This document shows, piece after piece, positions 42,896 through 52,000 of a DNA stretch of 64,000 nucleotides (position 1 is the first letter of the stretch; every line of letters begins with the position of its first letter). The stretch covers positions 1 through 64,000 of the forward strand of contig NZ_RCOG02000007.1 of assembly GCF_009663685.2 (NCBI RefSeq), read 5' to 3'. The stretch is from Cupriavidus sp. U2 (GTDB lineage: Bacteria > Pseudomonadota > Gammaproteobacteria > Burkholderiales > Burkholderiaceae). Below the pieces are notes generated by a model. The model ran no database searches. It saw nothing but the letters and a program-made list of their open reading frames with translations, and was not told the origin of the DNA. Both the position numbers and the translations under genes were made by a program.

Positions 42896-43456
42896 ATGCG
42901 GTCGAGACTGACGGCACTTCTGATGGCAATCTCGACCTATCAGGCGTGGGATTTCTACTACCTTGCAACGCGAGCACCGGACGCTCATGTCGTCGCCGAC
43001 GCAGTCGCGTGGGTAGTGGGCGGCCTCGCGATCCTTTGGTTCGTGATTCGAAAACGGCGTCGTCGTGTCCACCACAAGCGGCCCGTTTCTGAAGCGCTAC
43101 CTGGCGCACCCAAGGTACGATGGCAAGCGATGGTCGAACGAGACGAGGTGGCAATTCAGGCGACGCGGCAGTTGTTGCAGTCAATGCAGATGCAGTTCGA
43201 TCGCTGGAAATTTACGCCACCGGAAACGGAAGTGGCGATGCTTCTCATAAAAGGGTTGACCCTTGAAGAGTGTGCTCAGTCGCTAGCGTGGCATGATGTG
43301 ACGGTGCGGACAATTGCCGCGAGCGTATTCGCCAAGGCACACCTCAGCAATCGCCATCAATTTGCCGCCTACTTTCTCGGTGATCTGTTGGTTGAGCCGA
43401 TCGAACCTGCACCTCGATCAAAAGCCGGTGAGTGTAGACACGACGCCGGCATGTAA
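42896..43456 (+). CDS. membrane-anchored LuxR-type transcription regulator
   Basis: The 186-residue protein has an N-terminal hydrophobic region (about residues 32-52, VADAVAWVVGGLAILWFVI) followed by a strongly basic stretch, so it is probably tethered to the inner membrane with its rest in the cytoplasm. Residues about 100-165 ('FTPPETEVAMLLIKGLTLEE' then 'VTVRTIAASVFAKAHLSNRH') form a LuxR/GerE-type helix-turn-helix. There is no receiver or autoinducer domain. Its target may be the neighbouring glycosyltransferase operon or the MscS gene. That is inference from position. Confidence 0.75.
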   Translation: MRSRLTALLMAISTYQAWDFYYLATRAPDAHVVADAVAWVVGGLAILWFVIRKRRRRVHHKRPVSEALPGAPKVRWQAMVERDEVAIQATRQLLQSMQMQFDRWKFTPPETEVAMLLIKGLTLEECAQSLAWHDVTVRTIAASVFAKAHLSNRHQFAAYFLGDLLVEPIEPAPRSKAGECRHDAGM

Positions 43457-43554
43457 GTTGTCGCGCTTGACCTTCAAGCAAAGACCAGAACGGTAAAAAC
43501 CCGATTATTGGTGTCTGTGCCGCAGTACGGTGCTGTGGCTGTATCTCTATTTCG

Positions 43555-44118
43555 ATGAACAAACTTCTTCAAGCTATACACGAAAGCTTGCCGCAGTGGC
43601 TGGCAGATTGGTTCGACATTCTTGTTCCCGCTATCGAGGTCGTGCTGATTGCGGCTGGCGCATGGTTAGCAGTGCGCATCGCGCGTCGGTTGCTTAGAAA
43701 GCTGACCAACACATATTCTCTGCCAGGAAAAGTTGCGGCGCTGTCTTTGCGTGTGGTGGCGACCATCGTGTACGTAGCTGCCACGCTCTGGGCTCTCGAG
43801 CGAATGGGCGTGTCTGGAACTGTCCTGTGGACCGCATTCACGGGATTTGCCACTGTCGGGGCGGTCGCGTTTTTCGCCGCGTGGAGTGTACTCTCGAACC
43901 TGTTCTGCGCGCTCCTGATCTACGTCACCGGTGCGTTCCGCATCGGGGACGTTGTGGAGCTTCTTGAGAACGGGGAAAAGCCGGGAATAAAGGGCCGTGT
44001 GCTCGACGTAAATCTCGTCTATACCACCTTACTGGAAACAACAGTCGACGGACAAGAGGTGGTGCTGCAGCTGCCGAACAGTCTGGTGTTTCAACGTGTG
44101 CTACGAAGGTGGAAGTAG
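43555..44118 (+). CDS. short MscS-family mechanosensitive channel
   Basis: The 187-residue protein has three hydrophobic helices. The pore-lining helix is recognisable in 'FAAWSVLSNLFCALLIYVTG', followed by 'FRIGDVVEL' and 'GIKGRVLDVNLVYTTL', the beta-domain signature of MscS. It ends soon after 'LQLPNSLVFQRVLRR', so the cytoplasmic alpha-beta vestibule is nearly absent compared with E. coli MscS (286 residues). Such minimal channels occur widely. It would release solutes on osmotic downshock. Confidence 0.88.
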   Translation: MNKLLQAIHESLPQWLADWFDILVPAIEVVLIAAGAWLAVRIARRLLRKLTNTYSLPGKVAALSLRVVATIVYVAATLWALERMGVSGTVLWTAFTGFATVGAVAFFAAWSVLSNLFCALLIYVTGAFRIGDVVELLENGEKPGIKGRVLDVNLVYTTLLETTVDGQEVVLQLPNSLVFQRVLRRWK

Positions 44119-44260
44119 CCTCACGGGTGGCGCGGTCCGGTGAGAACGCAGACCGGTGCTAGAGGGGAATCCCGCTTTCGCGTTTTTGAGGCTACGTAAA
44201 CTACTCAAGACCTTAAGCTGGCGTCCGCGATGTCGGCGGGCGCCGCAAAACTGCTTGATT

Positions 44261-44392
44261 TCAGTGGCAGTGGCGAATGCCGGTCTTGTGGTCTATATGG
44301 CAGCCTTGGCTGTCAGTCCCACCACTATGCGCCCACACGCCGCCCGACGCACAGGCCAGAACGGCCGTGAGAATGATGGTGATCCGTTTCAA
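44261..44392 (-). CDS. 43-residue exported His/Cys peptide (YHYH-like)
   Basis: A TTG at 44392 with GGAGA about 7 bases upstream starts a 43-codon gene. The product has a signal peptide (MKRITIILTAVLACASGGVW, cut near AHS) and a mature end 'AHSGGTDSQGCHIDHKTG' followed by I-R-H-C-H. This pattern (Gly-rich, GCH, KTG, HCH end) is that of small YHYH-type periplasmic proteins seen widely in proteobacteria. Their role is unknown. The His/Cys content suggests metal binding. The start codon, signal peptide and family-like ending together make a real gene likely. Confidence 0.7.
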   Translation of the reverse strand: MKRITIILTAVLACASGGVWAHSGGTDSQGCHIDHKTGIRHCH

Positions 44393-44958
44393 GAAAGGTC
44401 TCCCTGGAGTGTTGGTTAGCGGTCTCAGTCTGCCGCACGTTCCACACTATCATCACTGCGATTGCCAGCCCTCCCCGCCGCGGTAGGGCTGTTGCGGCTG
44501 TGTCACAACTGTCTGCGCTCGCTACGGCCAACGCACCTCAGCAACGTAACGAAAATGCTGACGGCCGCTGGCGCCCAAGTTTGTAGGTGAATCGACGCAT
44601 AACGTCCCCGCAATCCCGATGGCCTCGCCGACTCACGCCCTCTGACTTTCGATTTGCACCGAGCATGATAGGAGTCCTTGCGACCTGAACAGGGAAGGGA
44701 GAGTGGACCGAATCGGGCGCTTCGACGCAGGCGCCACGGTGGGCAATAGCTCCCTTGGACTACATCGGTGGTGAGGGTAAACCCCAGCGTTGCGAAGGCC
44801 ATCCACGTTGGCGGGCGAGCGTCAATCTATGAGTTTTCCAGATCAATCCGCTCCCAAAGAATCGTTTGTTGTCCCTGAGACCGGCTTCGATAATTTGCAT
44901 CAAAGCCCGCGACAAACTGCGCGCGGGCGACAAATCCAGATGCAAAGGAGACAAGGCA
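44393..44958. other. upstream region of the catabolic operon, no gene called
   Basis: No convincing gene is seen. The region should contain the promoter of the Rieske oxygenase operon and perhaps a binding site for the LysR regulator encoded at 50862, but no clear T-N11-A dyad stands out. The AAAGGAG for the oxygenase lies at 44944-44950. Confidence 0.4.
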
Positions 44959-46152
44959 ATGAATGCCCCCATCGAAGCCAAAGAATTTCCGCTCGTCCAG
45001 CTCGCAAACGTTCTGGAGCCGATTGAGAGAGCCACTGGGCTCGGAAATGCGTTCTATACCGACGACCAGTACTACAAGCAAGAGCGTGACACGTTGCTGG
45101 GTAAAGACTGGGTATGCATCGGTTTTGCGGATGACGTGAAGGCGAAGTCTTTTGCCAAGCCGGTCGATTTCATGGGTCTACCGCTGCTGATGATGCGCAA
45201 TCGCGAAGGCGTCCTCCAGGTTTTCCACAACGTCTGCAGCCATCGTGGCATGAAACTGGTACACGAAGCCGGTGAAATCCAGGGAGTGATTCGCTGTGGA
45301 TACCATTCCTGGACGTATGATCTGAACGGCGTGCTCAAGGGCACGCCACATGTTGGCGGTGTCAATCAGCACAAGGACCCCCGCTTTGCGTGCGAGAAGC
45401 ACGGTCTGAAGGCATTGCGCAGCCATGTCTGGATGGGCATGGTCTTCGTCAATCTCTCGGGGACGGCGCCTGCCTTCGAGGAAGCCATTAAGCCGCTGAC
45501 GGACCGCTGGCAACAATTTCTCGGTGCGGATGGGCTATCCATGATCCGTATGCCGCACGATAGTGGCTCGTGGTCGCTTGAGGTCAATTGCAACTGGAAG
45601 CTTGCGGTCGAGAACTACTGCGAGGCCTACCATCTTCCCTGGGTCCACCCATCGCTGAATACCTATTCGCGTTTGGAAGACCACTACAACATCGCGTTTT
45701 CGGAGCGCTTTGCCGGCCAGGGAAGTCATGCATACAACCTCGCCGACGTCGAGGGCATCTCACTGCCGACGTTCCCATCGTGGCCGGTGGACCGGATGCG
45801 CACCGCCGAGTACGTTGCACTCTTCCCCAACGTCCTGCTTGGCATTCAGGCCGATCATGCCTTCGCAATGGTGCTGCAACCCTTGGCCGCGAACCGCACG
45901 GTAGAGCACCTACGGCTCTTTTTCGTGGGCGATGAGGCCGCGCAAGACCCGAACTATGCGGCGAGCCGACATGCCGTCCTGGCAGCCTGGCGCGTCGTGT
46001 TCAGCGAAGACATCGGCGCTGTGGAGGGGATGCAGGCCGGACGCCAGTCGCCCGGCTTCACAGGGGGCGCCTTCTCGCCAGAGATGGACGCGCCCACCCA
46101 CTATTTCCATCGTTGGATGGCCACCCGGCTCCTTGAAAACGCGCAAGCGTGA
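44959..46152 (+). CDS. Rieske non-heme iron oxygenase, alpha subunit
   Basis: The ATG at 44959 has AAAGGAG 8 bases upstream, giving 397 residues. The Rieske [2Fe-2S] site is C93-S-H95 and C113-G-Y-H116. The mononuclear iron site is in 'ENYCEAYHLPWVHP' with H225 and H230. The overall layout is nearest to the clade acting on quaternary amines (glycine betaine, carnitine, stachydrine), which hydroxylates N-methyl groups or adjacent carbons. No ferredoxin or small subunit is present. The rubredoxin-reductase fusion two genes downstream is the likely electron donor. The substrate is not determinable here. Confidence 0.87.
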   Translation: MNAPIEAKEFPLVQLANVLEPIERATGLGNAFYTDDQYYKQERDTLLGKDWVCIGFADDVKAKSFAKPVDFMGLPLLMMRNREGVLQVFHNVCSHRGMKLVHEAGEIQGVIRCGYHSWTYDLNGVLKGTPHVGGVNQHKDPRFACEKHGLKALRSHVWMGMVFVNLSGTAPAFEEAIKPLTDRWQQFLGADGLSMIRMPHDSGSWSLEVNCNWKLAVENYCEAYHLPWVHPSLNTYSRLEDHYNIAFSERFAGQGSHAYNLADVEGISLPTFPSWPVDRMRTAEYVALFPNVLLGIQADHAFAMVLQPLAANRTVEHLRLFFVGDEAAQDPNYAASRHAVLAAWRVVFSEDIGAVEGMQAGRQSPGFTGGAFSPEMDAPTHYFHRWMATRLLENAQA

Positions 46153-46164
46153 TAGGAGAGAGAA

Positions 46165-47613
46165 ATGGCACCCACCATGGCTCGACATTGGCTCAACTAC
46201 ATCAACGGAGAGTGGGTCGACAGTGGCCGCCGGCTCGATGTCGCCTCCCCCGCGACAGGCGAGAATTTCGCTACCGTGGCGCTGGCGAGTGTCGAGGATG
46301 CTGAACTGGCTCTCGACGCGGCCGCGCGGTGTGTTCAACGCGGGGACCTGACACATCAGCGGCCCGAGGAAAGGGTGAGATGGCTTCTGCATATCGCGGA
46401 GGAGATCCGCGCCGTAGCCGACGAAGGCGCGCAGATCCTCTGCCAGGAAAACGGTAAGCGACTGAGCGACGCGCGCGACGAGTTTATCGAGGCTGCACGC
46501 TACTTCGAGTACTACGCGGGTATGGCCGACAAGATCGAGGGAATTTCCGTCCCACTCGGTGATAGCTATGTGGATTTCACGCGCTATGAGCCGATGGGCG
46601 TCTCGGTGCAGATCGTGCCGTGGAATTTCCCGGTCTCCATCTGCGCGCGTTCGCTCGCGCCCGCATTGGCGGCGGGCAACGCCGTCATCGTGAAGTCCCC
46701 GGAACTGTCGCCGCTCGGTCTCTGCGTTCTTTTCCAGGCGATTCAACGAGTTGGGTTGCCCCGTGGCGCCGTCCAGTTACTGTGCGGTCTCGGTCGAGAA
46801 GTCGGTGCCCATCTGGCTAGTAGTGCGAAGACGAATCACATTGTCTTTACCGGTTCCGTACCGACGGGGCGCGCCATTCTTGCTGCCGCTGCGCAATGGG
46901 CGACGCCCAGCGTGATGGAGTTGGGCGGAAAGTCCGCGGCAATTGCTTTCCCAGACTGTGACCGTGAGGATCTGCTTGCCAGCGTAAAGAGCGGCATCTT
47001 CTTCAACGCTGGTCAGGTGTGCTCGGCCATGTCGCGGCTTCTCGTACACCGCGATATTTACGACGAGGTGCTGCTTGCCGTCGCAGCGCTTGCCAACCAA
47101 CTCGTCACGGGGCCTGGAGAAGACGACCCCGATCACACCCCGCTGATCAGCCTCGATCAGCTCGATAAGGTGGCTTCTATGTGTCGGGAGGCCGTTGCGG
47201 AGGGGGCCACGGTGGTGGCAGGCGGCGACCGAGTGGTGGAGCGGTGCGGGCATTTCATGCAGCCGACGATTCTTGGCCACGTACAGCCACACATGAAGAT
47301 CGCTTGCGAAGAGGTGTTCGGTCCCGTGTTGTGTGTGATGCCATTCGAAACCGAGGATGAAGCGGTACAGATTGCCAATGGCACGCCGTTTGGCCTGGTG
47401 GGGGGCGTATTCACGCGCGACATTAGCCGCGCACTGCGCTTTACGCGACGTCTGCGCGCCGGCCAGGTCTTCGTGAACGAATGGTATGCGGGCGGCATCG
47501 AAACCCCGTTCGGTGGCGTTGGGCTTTCTGGATTTGGTCGGGAGAAGGGCCAGGAGGCCATCTATAGCTACGTGCGTACGAAGAACGTCGCGATTCGCGT
47601 GGCCGACCACTAG
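46165..47613 (+). CDS. NAD(P)-dependent aldehyde dehydrogenase
   Basis: The 482-residue enzyme starts 12 bases after the oxygenase, with GGAGAG upstream. The catalytic general base is E252 in 'MELGGKSAAI' and the nucleophile is C286 in 'FNAGQVCSAM'. The cofactor site 'VPWNFP' and the 'EEVFGPVLCVMPF' motif are present. It resembles betaine-aldehyde and related dehydrogenases. In this operon it would oxidise the aldehyde released by the oxygenase or by the flavin oxidase. Its stop codon overlaps the ribosome binding site of the next gene. Confidence 0.92.
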   Translation: MAPTMARHWLNYINGEWVDSGRRLDVASPATGENFATVALASVEDAELALDAAARCVQRGDLTHQRPEERVRWLLHIAEEIRAVADEGAQILCQENGKRLSDARDEFIEAARYFEYYAGMADKIEGISVPLGDSYVDFTRYEPMGVSVQIVPWNFPVSICARSLAPALAAGNAVIVKSPELSPLGLCVLFQAIQRVGLPRGAVQLLCGLGREVGAHLASSAKTNHIVFTGSVPTGRAILAAAAQWATPSVMELGGKSAAIAFPDCDREDLLASVKSGIFFNAGQVCSAMSRLLVHRDIYDEVLLAVAALANQLVTGPGEDDPDHTPLISLDQLDKVASMCREAVAEGATVVAGGDRVVERCGHFMQPTILGHVQPHMKIACEEVFGPVLCVMPFETEDEAVQIANGTPFGLVGGVFTRDISRALRFTRRLRAGQVFVNEWYAGGIETPFGGVGLSGFGREKGQEAIYSYVRTKNVAIRVADH

Positions 47614-47625
47614 GAGGCACCCGAA

Positions 47626-49029
47626 ATGAAGAAGTGGCTCTGCATCGTTTGCGGTGTGATCTACGACGAGGCTGAAGGCTGGCCTCAGGATGGCATTCCC
47701 CCCGGAACCCGATGGGAGGATGTCCCTGAGGATTGGAAGTGCCCCGAGTGTGGGGTCGGCAAGGCTGACTTTGAGATGCTGGAGATTGCGGGGGAGGAGG
47801 TGCCGTCAGCCTCGCCAGCGATTGCTGTGTCGGCCGTCGCCGCAGCGAACCCTGTCACGCAGTGCTCACCCCATCCAGTCGTCATCGTGGGTTCCGGCCA
47901 TGCTGGTTACGGGCTGGCCCAGGCGATTCGTCAGCGTGACCCGCATGCCGAAATCATCGTCCTGACGCGTGAGTCTGGTCATCTCTATTCAAAGCCAGCC
48001 CTATCAATCGCGACCTCGTTGGGGCGCAGTGTCGAGAGCCTGATTGCCGAATCGCCTTTCGAGATCGAGAGAAGGCTCAGGATCCGTGTCTATCCCTACT
48101 GTGACGTGCATGCGATCAACAGTGCCGCGCACACCCTGACGACTAGCATGGGGGAGATGCCCTACGCAAAGCTCGTTCTGGCTCTGGGGGCAAGCCCCGT
48201 ACGCCTTGGTGTTAGGGGGCGTGGCGATGCGCTGCTAAGCGTCAACAACCTTGACGACTATCGGGCATTGCGTCGTCAGTTGGAAGGCGCCACACGTGTG
48301 GCGATCATCGGCGATGGGCTCATTGGGTGTGAGTTTGCCAACGACCTCGCCACCAGTGGCTACCAGGTGAGTGTCGTCGGCATCGGGAGATGGCCGCTGG
48401 AACGTCTCCTGCCGCATGCGGCTGGAGTCCACCTGCAACGTGCCCTGACAAGCCTTGGAGTGGATTGGCATCTGGAAAATCAGCTGGAGGAAATCGGCGG
48501 AGTACCCGGTGCATGGCAACTCAAGCTCGCCGATGGCAGAGAACTGGAGGCGAACGTGGTGATCTCGGCGGTGGGCCTGACGCCAAACGTCGCGCTGGCT
48601 GCCGACAGCGGTTGCGCCGTCGGACGCGGCATTCGTACGGACGACACCCTGCAGACAAGCCTTCCGGATGTGTATGCACTTGGTGACTGCCTGGAAATTG
48701 GCGGCCGACTGGCCCCGTACTTGGCACCAATCAACCACGGCATTACCGCCCTTGCTCGAACACTGACCGGGAGCCCGACGCCAGTCAGCTACCCGCCCAT
48801 GCCCGTCCATGTGAAAACGCCGGTGGCGCCGCTGTGCTTCCTGCCGTCTCCCGCATCCGGCTTAGGCGAGTGGCGGGTCGATGAGACCGCGGATGGGGGG
48901 GTGAGTTGTGGCCACTTTGACGACAGCGGGCGGATGTGCGGCTTCGCGCTCGTCGGTTCCGCGGCACAGTCGTTGCGCGGACAGTGGCTGGAAGCATGCA
49001 AGCCGCCGATTGGCGATTATGTGTCCTGA
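47626..49029 (+). CDS. rubredoxin fused to FAD/NAD rubredoxin reductase
   Basis: The 467-residue fusion starts at 47626 with AGGAGG 8 bases upstream. Residues 1-55 are a rubredoxin with C6-I-V-C9 and C39-P-E-C42. After an Ala/Pro linker, residues 85-467 are a pyridine-nucleotide-disulfide-type flavoprotein with '[14 protein letters not shown]' for FAD, '[16 protein letters not shown]' for NAD(P) and '[10 protein letters not shown]'. Natural rubredoxin-reductase fusions are rare. In alkane hydroxylase systems the two are separate. Here the fusion sits in a Rieske oxygenase operon with no other electron-transfer gene, so it likely passes electrons from NADH to the oxygenase. Confidence 0.9.
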   Translation: MKKWLCIVCGVIYDEAEGWPQDGIPPGTRWEDVPEDWKCPECGVGKADFEMLEIAGEEVPSASPAIAVSAVAAANPVTQCSPHPVVIVGSGHAGYGLAQAIRQRDPHAEIIVLTRESGHLYSKPALSIATSLGRSVESLIAESPFEIERRLRIRVYPYCDVHAINSAAHTLTTSMGEMPYAKLVLALGASPVRLGVRGRGDALLSVNNLDDYRALRRQLEGATRVAIIGDGLIGCEFANDLATSGYQVSVVGIGRWPLERLLPHAAGVHLQRALTSLGVDWHLENQLEEIGGVPGAWQLKLADGRELEANVVISAVGLTPNVALAADSGCAVGRGIRTDDTLQTSLPDVYALGDCLEIGGRLAPYLAPINHGITALARTLTGSPTPVSYPPMPVHVKTPVAPLCFLPSPASGLGEWRVDETADGGVSCGHFDDSGRMCGFALVGSAAQSLRGQWLEACKPPIGDYVS

Positions 49030-49044
49030 TATCTACTACGCAAG

Positions 49045-50361
49045 ATGAACCTGCCAAATGATGACAAAAGCTGCGGCTGGTATGCCGCGCTACCAAGCCC
49101 GGAACTGGCCATGGGATTGGCTGGCCGTCAATCGGCGGACTATGCCGTGATCGGCGCCGGCTTTGCCGGTCTTGCCGCTGCGCGTCGGCTCGCTGTTCAC
49201 AAGCCGCAGGCTCGCATTCTCCTGGTCGACGCACAACGCGTGGGCGAGGGCGCGTCGGGTCGCAATTCGGGGTTCGTGATAGATCTTCCGCACAAGTTCG
49301 CCCTGGAGAACCCGGACCCGGCGTTCAAGCAGCGGTTGCTGCGGTTGAACCGCGCCGCGATTGCCCAACTGCAATCACTCATCGACAACCACGGCATCGC
49401 GTGTCAATGGTCGCATGCAGGGAAATATCAGGGTGCGGTCGGTGAGCGAGGACTGGCCTACCTGGCGCATTTCGAAAAGCTCCTGGCGGATCTAGGAGAG
49501 CCCCACCATTCGGTCGATGGCAGCAAGCTGGCTGGGATCTTGGGCACCAGTCATTACAGCCGCGCCGTATTCACGCCGGGATGCTACCTGATGCAGCCAG
49601 CGGCGCTGGTCCGAGGGCTTGCGCGATGCCTGCCCGAGAATGTTGAGCTGCTCGAGAACGCTCCCATTTTGCGGGTGGACCGTGACGGCACTGGCGGCTA
49701 CGTACTGCACGGCGCGAACGGGGCCATTCATACGCGAAGCCTGCTGCTCGGGACGAGCATTTTTACGCGCGAGTTCGGGTACCTGCAAAACCGGCTGTTG
49801 CCGGTGATGACCTTCGCGAGCTGGACCGCGCCACTGAACTCCGAGCAATGCAAGCGCTACAAGGGAACCTTCGACTGGGGATTAACGCCGGCCGATCATG
49901 CGGGCACGACGGTGCGCATGACGCAGGATCGACGTTTGATCATTCGAAATACCTACCGGCACGTATCGAAATATGGCCGCAGCGTCGACAGCGCTATGCG
50001 CGAGCGAATCCGCGCGGGTCACCGTCAGGCATTCCTTGCACGCTTTCCGGAGTTGGCGGATCTGGAATTCACCCATACATGGGGAGGCGTCTACGCCATC
50101 TCGCGCAACTTTACGAACTTCTTCGGCCAGTTGCCGGATGGGGCCTTCGCGTCGGCATGCGACAACGGCGTTGGCGCTGCATGGGGCACCATCTCAGGTA
50201 CCTTGTTGGCGGACTATGCCGTGGGCGCCCAGTCTTCCCTGCTTGACGACATTCAGGCGGTCACCGGTATGCCATCCCTGAATCCACCGGAACCGTTCCT
50301 CGGCATTGGCGTTCGCTCCCGCATCATGCTCGCCGCGTGGCAAAGTCGGAGCGAGCTGTGA
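49045..50361 (+). CDS. FAD-dependent amine oxidoreductase (DAO/PuuB-like)
   Basis: The 438-residue flavoprotein belongs to the D-amino-acid-oxidase fold family. It has 'YAVIGAGFAGLAAARRLA' near residue 32 and 'GEGASGRNSGFVIDLPH' near residue 70, the latter characteristic of gamma-glutamylputrescine and sarcosine-type oxidases. 'SACDNGVGAAWGTISG' near residue 375 closes the FAD site. It probably oxidises a secondary or tertiary amine produced by the pathway. It begins 15 bases after the reductase gene and its stop overlaps the cupin start (GTGA). Confidence 0.87.
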   Translation: MNLPNDDKSCGWYAALPSPELAMGLAGRQSADYAVIGAGFAGLAAARRLAVHKPQARILLVDAQRVGEGASGRNSGFVIDLPHKFALENPDPAFKQRLLRLNRAAIAQLQSLIDNHGIACQWSHAGKYQGAVGERGLAYLAHFEKLLADLGEPHHSVDGSKLAGILGTSHYSRAVFTPGCYLMQPAALVRGLARCLPENVELLENAPILRVDRDGTGGYVLHGANGAIHTRSLLLGTSIFTREFGYLQNRLLPVMTFASWTAPLNSEQCKRYKGTFDWGLTPADHAGTTVRMTQDRRLIIRNTYRHVSKYGRSVDSAMRERIRAGHRQAFLARFPELADLEFTHTWGGVYAISRNFTNFFGQLPDGAFASACDNGVGAAWGTISGTLLADYAVGAQSSLLDDIQAVTGMPSLNPPEPFLGIGVRSRIMLAAWQSRSEL

Positions 50362-50756
50362 GAACCCAAGCGAATCCGACTGCGGAAGTAAGGTTGGTCG
50401 ACCAGGCTGACCTCGGCTTCGTTGTCCGAGGCGGGCCGCCTGGTGCGGCCTACGTCGCACGAGCGTTTCCCGATGACGGACTGTCTCCTCTCGGTATCGG
50501 TTTCGCGAGGTGGGAAGGTGCGCGGGTCAGCTGGACCACATTGTACGAGGAAGTGATCTTCACCATCGAAGGCAGCCTAAGTGTGGAAGTCGGCGGTTGT
50601 CAGCATCACGTCAAGCCCGGACAGGTTTTGTGGATACCCAAGTACACGGAGCTGATCTATTCGGGCTTTGCGCTTTTTGGGTATGTCGTGTACCCGGGAA
50701 ACTGGAAGCAGACGTGCAACGAGGACTTGGAGGAACCTACAATGCACTTGAGGTAA
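50358..50756 (+). CDS. small cupin protein (EutQ-like)
   Basis: A GTG at 50358 overlaps the preceding stop and has GGAG 6 bases upstream. It is preferred to the GTG at 50337. The 132-residue protein is a single cupin: 'WTTLYEEVIFTIEGSLSVEV' and 'HHVKPGQVLWIPKYTELIY' provide the two conserved cupin motifs, with a reduced set of metal ligands. EutQ-type cupins occur in amine-utilisation operons and their enzymatic role is debated. Here it is the last gene of the oxygenase operon. Confidence 0.8.
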   Translation: MRTQANPTAEVRLVDQADLGFVVRGGPPGAAYVARAFPDDGLSPLGIGFARWEGARVSWTTLYEEVIFTIEGSLSVEVGGCQHHVKPGQVLWIPKYTELIYSGFALFGYVVYPGNWKQTCNEDLEEPTMHLR

Positions 50757-50861
50757 GGTAACGTGGTTGCATCACGGAAGGCATCTTCGCTGTCCAGGAC
50801 CTTCAGTGGCGCGACCAATGCGGGACTACTATTAAAAAAGCCCCCGGAGACACCCGTTCCC

Positions 50862-51758
50862 ATGAAAATCCAGCCATTGCCGCCGTTCAAGGCGCTGATT
50901 GCCTTTGAAGCCACGGCTCGCTTGGGCAGCTTCACGCGTGCCGCAGACGAACTCAATGTCACGCAGGGCGCCATCAGCCGACAAATCGGTTTGCTCGAAG
51001 ACATGCTTGGCGCACACCTTCTCGACCGAACCACGCGCTCGGTCCGCCTGACTCCCACGGGCGAACAGTACTTTCAATCCAGTCGAGAAGCCTTGCTTGC
51101 CCTTGCGGAGGCCACGCAGGTGGTCAAACGATGGCAGGGCGACCAGCAGGTGACGGTTGCCACCAGCACAGCGCTCGCCTCCTTGTGGTTGCTGCCGCGC
51201 ATCCCCGAGTTTAATGACGCTCATCATGGCATCGACCTGCGCATAGTTGCCTTTGATCACGTCAAGGACTACGGCAAACTGGAGTGTGACCTCGCCGTCT
51301 ACTATTGCAAGAGCCCACCGGCCTCTATCAAGAGCACGCCGATCTGCAGCGAAGAAATCTTCCCGATCTGCAGTCCCGCGTATCTGGCACGTTGTCCGGA
51401 ACTCCGCCGGGCGGAAGACCTTGCTGCCTGTACCTGGCTGTGGCTAGACGATTCCGAACGAGACTGGGTCAGTTGGCCAGAGTGGTTTCGCCGCCTGGAT
51501 CTCGCGCCCGCCACGCCTCGCAATCGGATCAATCTCAACAGCTATGCCATGGTGATCCAAGCCGCGTTGAGCGGCCAAGGTGTCGCGCTCGGATGGGGAA
51601 ATCTCATCGATCCCTATTTAAAGGCGGGCACCCTAATACGTCCTGTTCCTGAAACGCTTAAAACAGATGGGCAATTCCTGATCCTCGAACCGTCGGGGCC
51701 GCACGAGAGACGAAAAAGCGTGGGAAGTTTTCGGGACTGGCTGCTGTCGCTGCAATGA
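50862..51758 (+). CDS. LysR-family regulator (GcvA-like)
   Basis: The ATG at 50862 starts 'MKIQPLPPFKALIAFEATAR', a typical GcvA-group beginning. Longer in-frame starts are not supported. The helix-turn-helix spans residues about 18-60 ('SFTRAADELNVTQGAISRQI'), and the rest is a periplasmic-binding-like effector domain, 298 residues in total. It is encoded in the same direction as the catabolic operon, 105 bases after the cupin gene, instead of divergently. It probably controls the operon, the downstream MFS gene or both. Confidence 0.9.
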   Translation: MKIQPLPPFKALIAFEATARLGSFTRAADELNVTQGAISRQIGLLEDMLGAHLLDRTTRSVRLTPTGEQYFQSSREALLALAEATQVVKRWQGDQQVTVATSTALASLWLLPRIPEFNDAHHGIDLRIVAFDHVKDYGKLECDLAVYYCKSPPASIKSTPICSEEIFPICSPAYLARCPELRRAEDLAACTWLWLDDSERDWVSWPEWFRRLDLAPATPRNRINLNSYAMVIQAALSGQGVALGWGNLIDPYLKAGTLIRPVPETLKTDGQFLILEPSGPHERRKSVGSFRDWLLSLQ

Positions 51759-52000
51759 CTGGGGCCTTGCGAGCATCGCGGGGGCCCTGTATTACGTCGC
51801 GCCCAGAGCAGTCTATTCGGACTAATGCTTGGCTATTCATGTATCCTTTTTTATTACATTAAATAATCAATCGATGCACAAAAGATCGTTTGTTTAACCC
51901 GGCGGACTTACACAAACTCTCCTTGCGGCTTGATCGAAATCAAGGTGTTCCTGCTGCGAATAGAACAGGCCTTAGGCCATACAGATCCAAGGAGACAACG

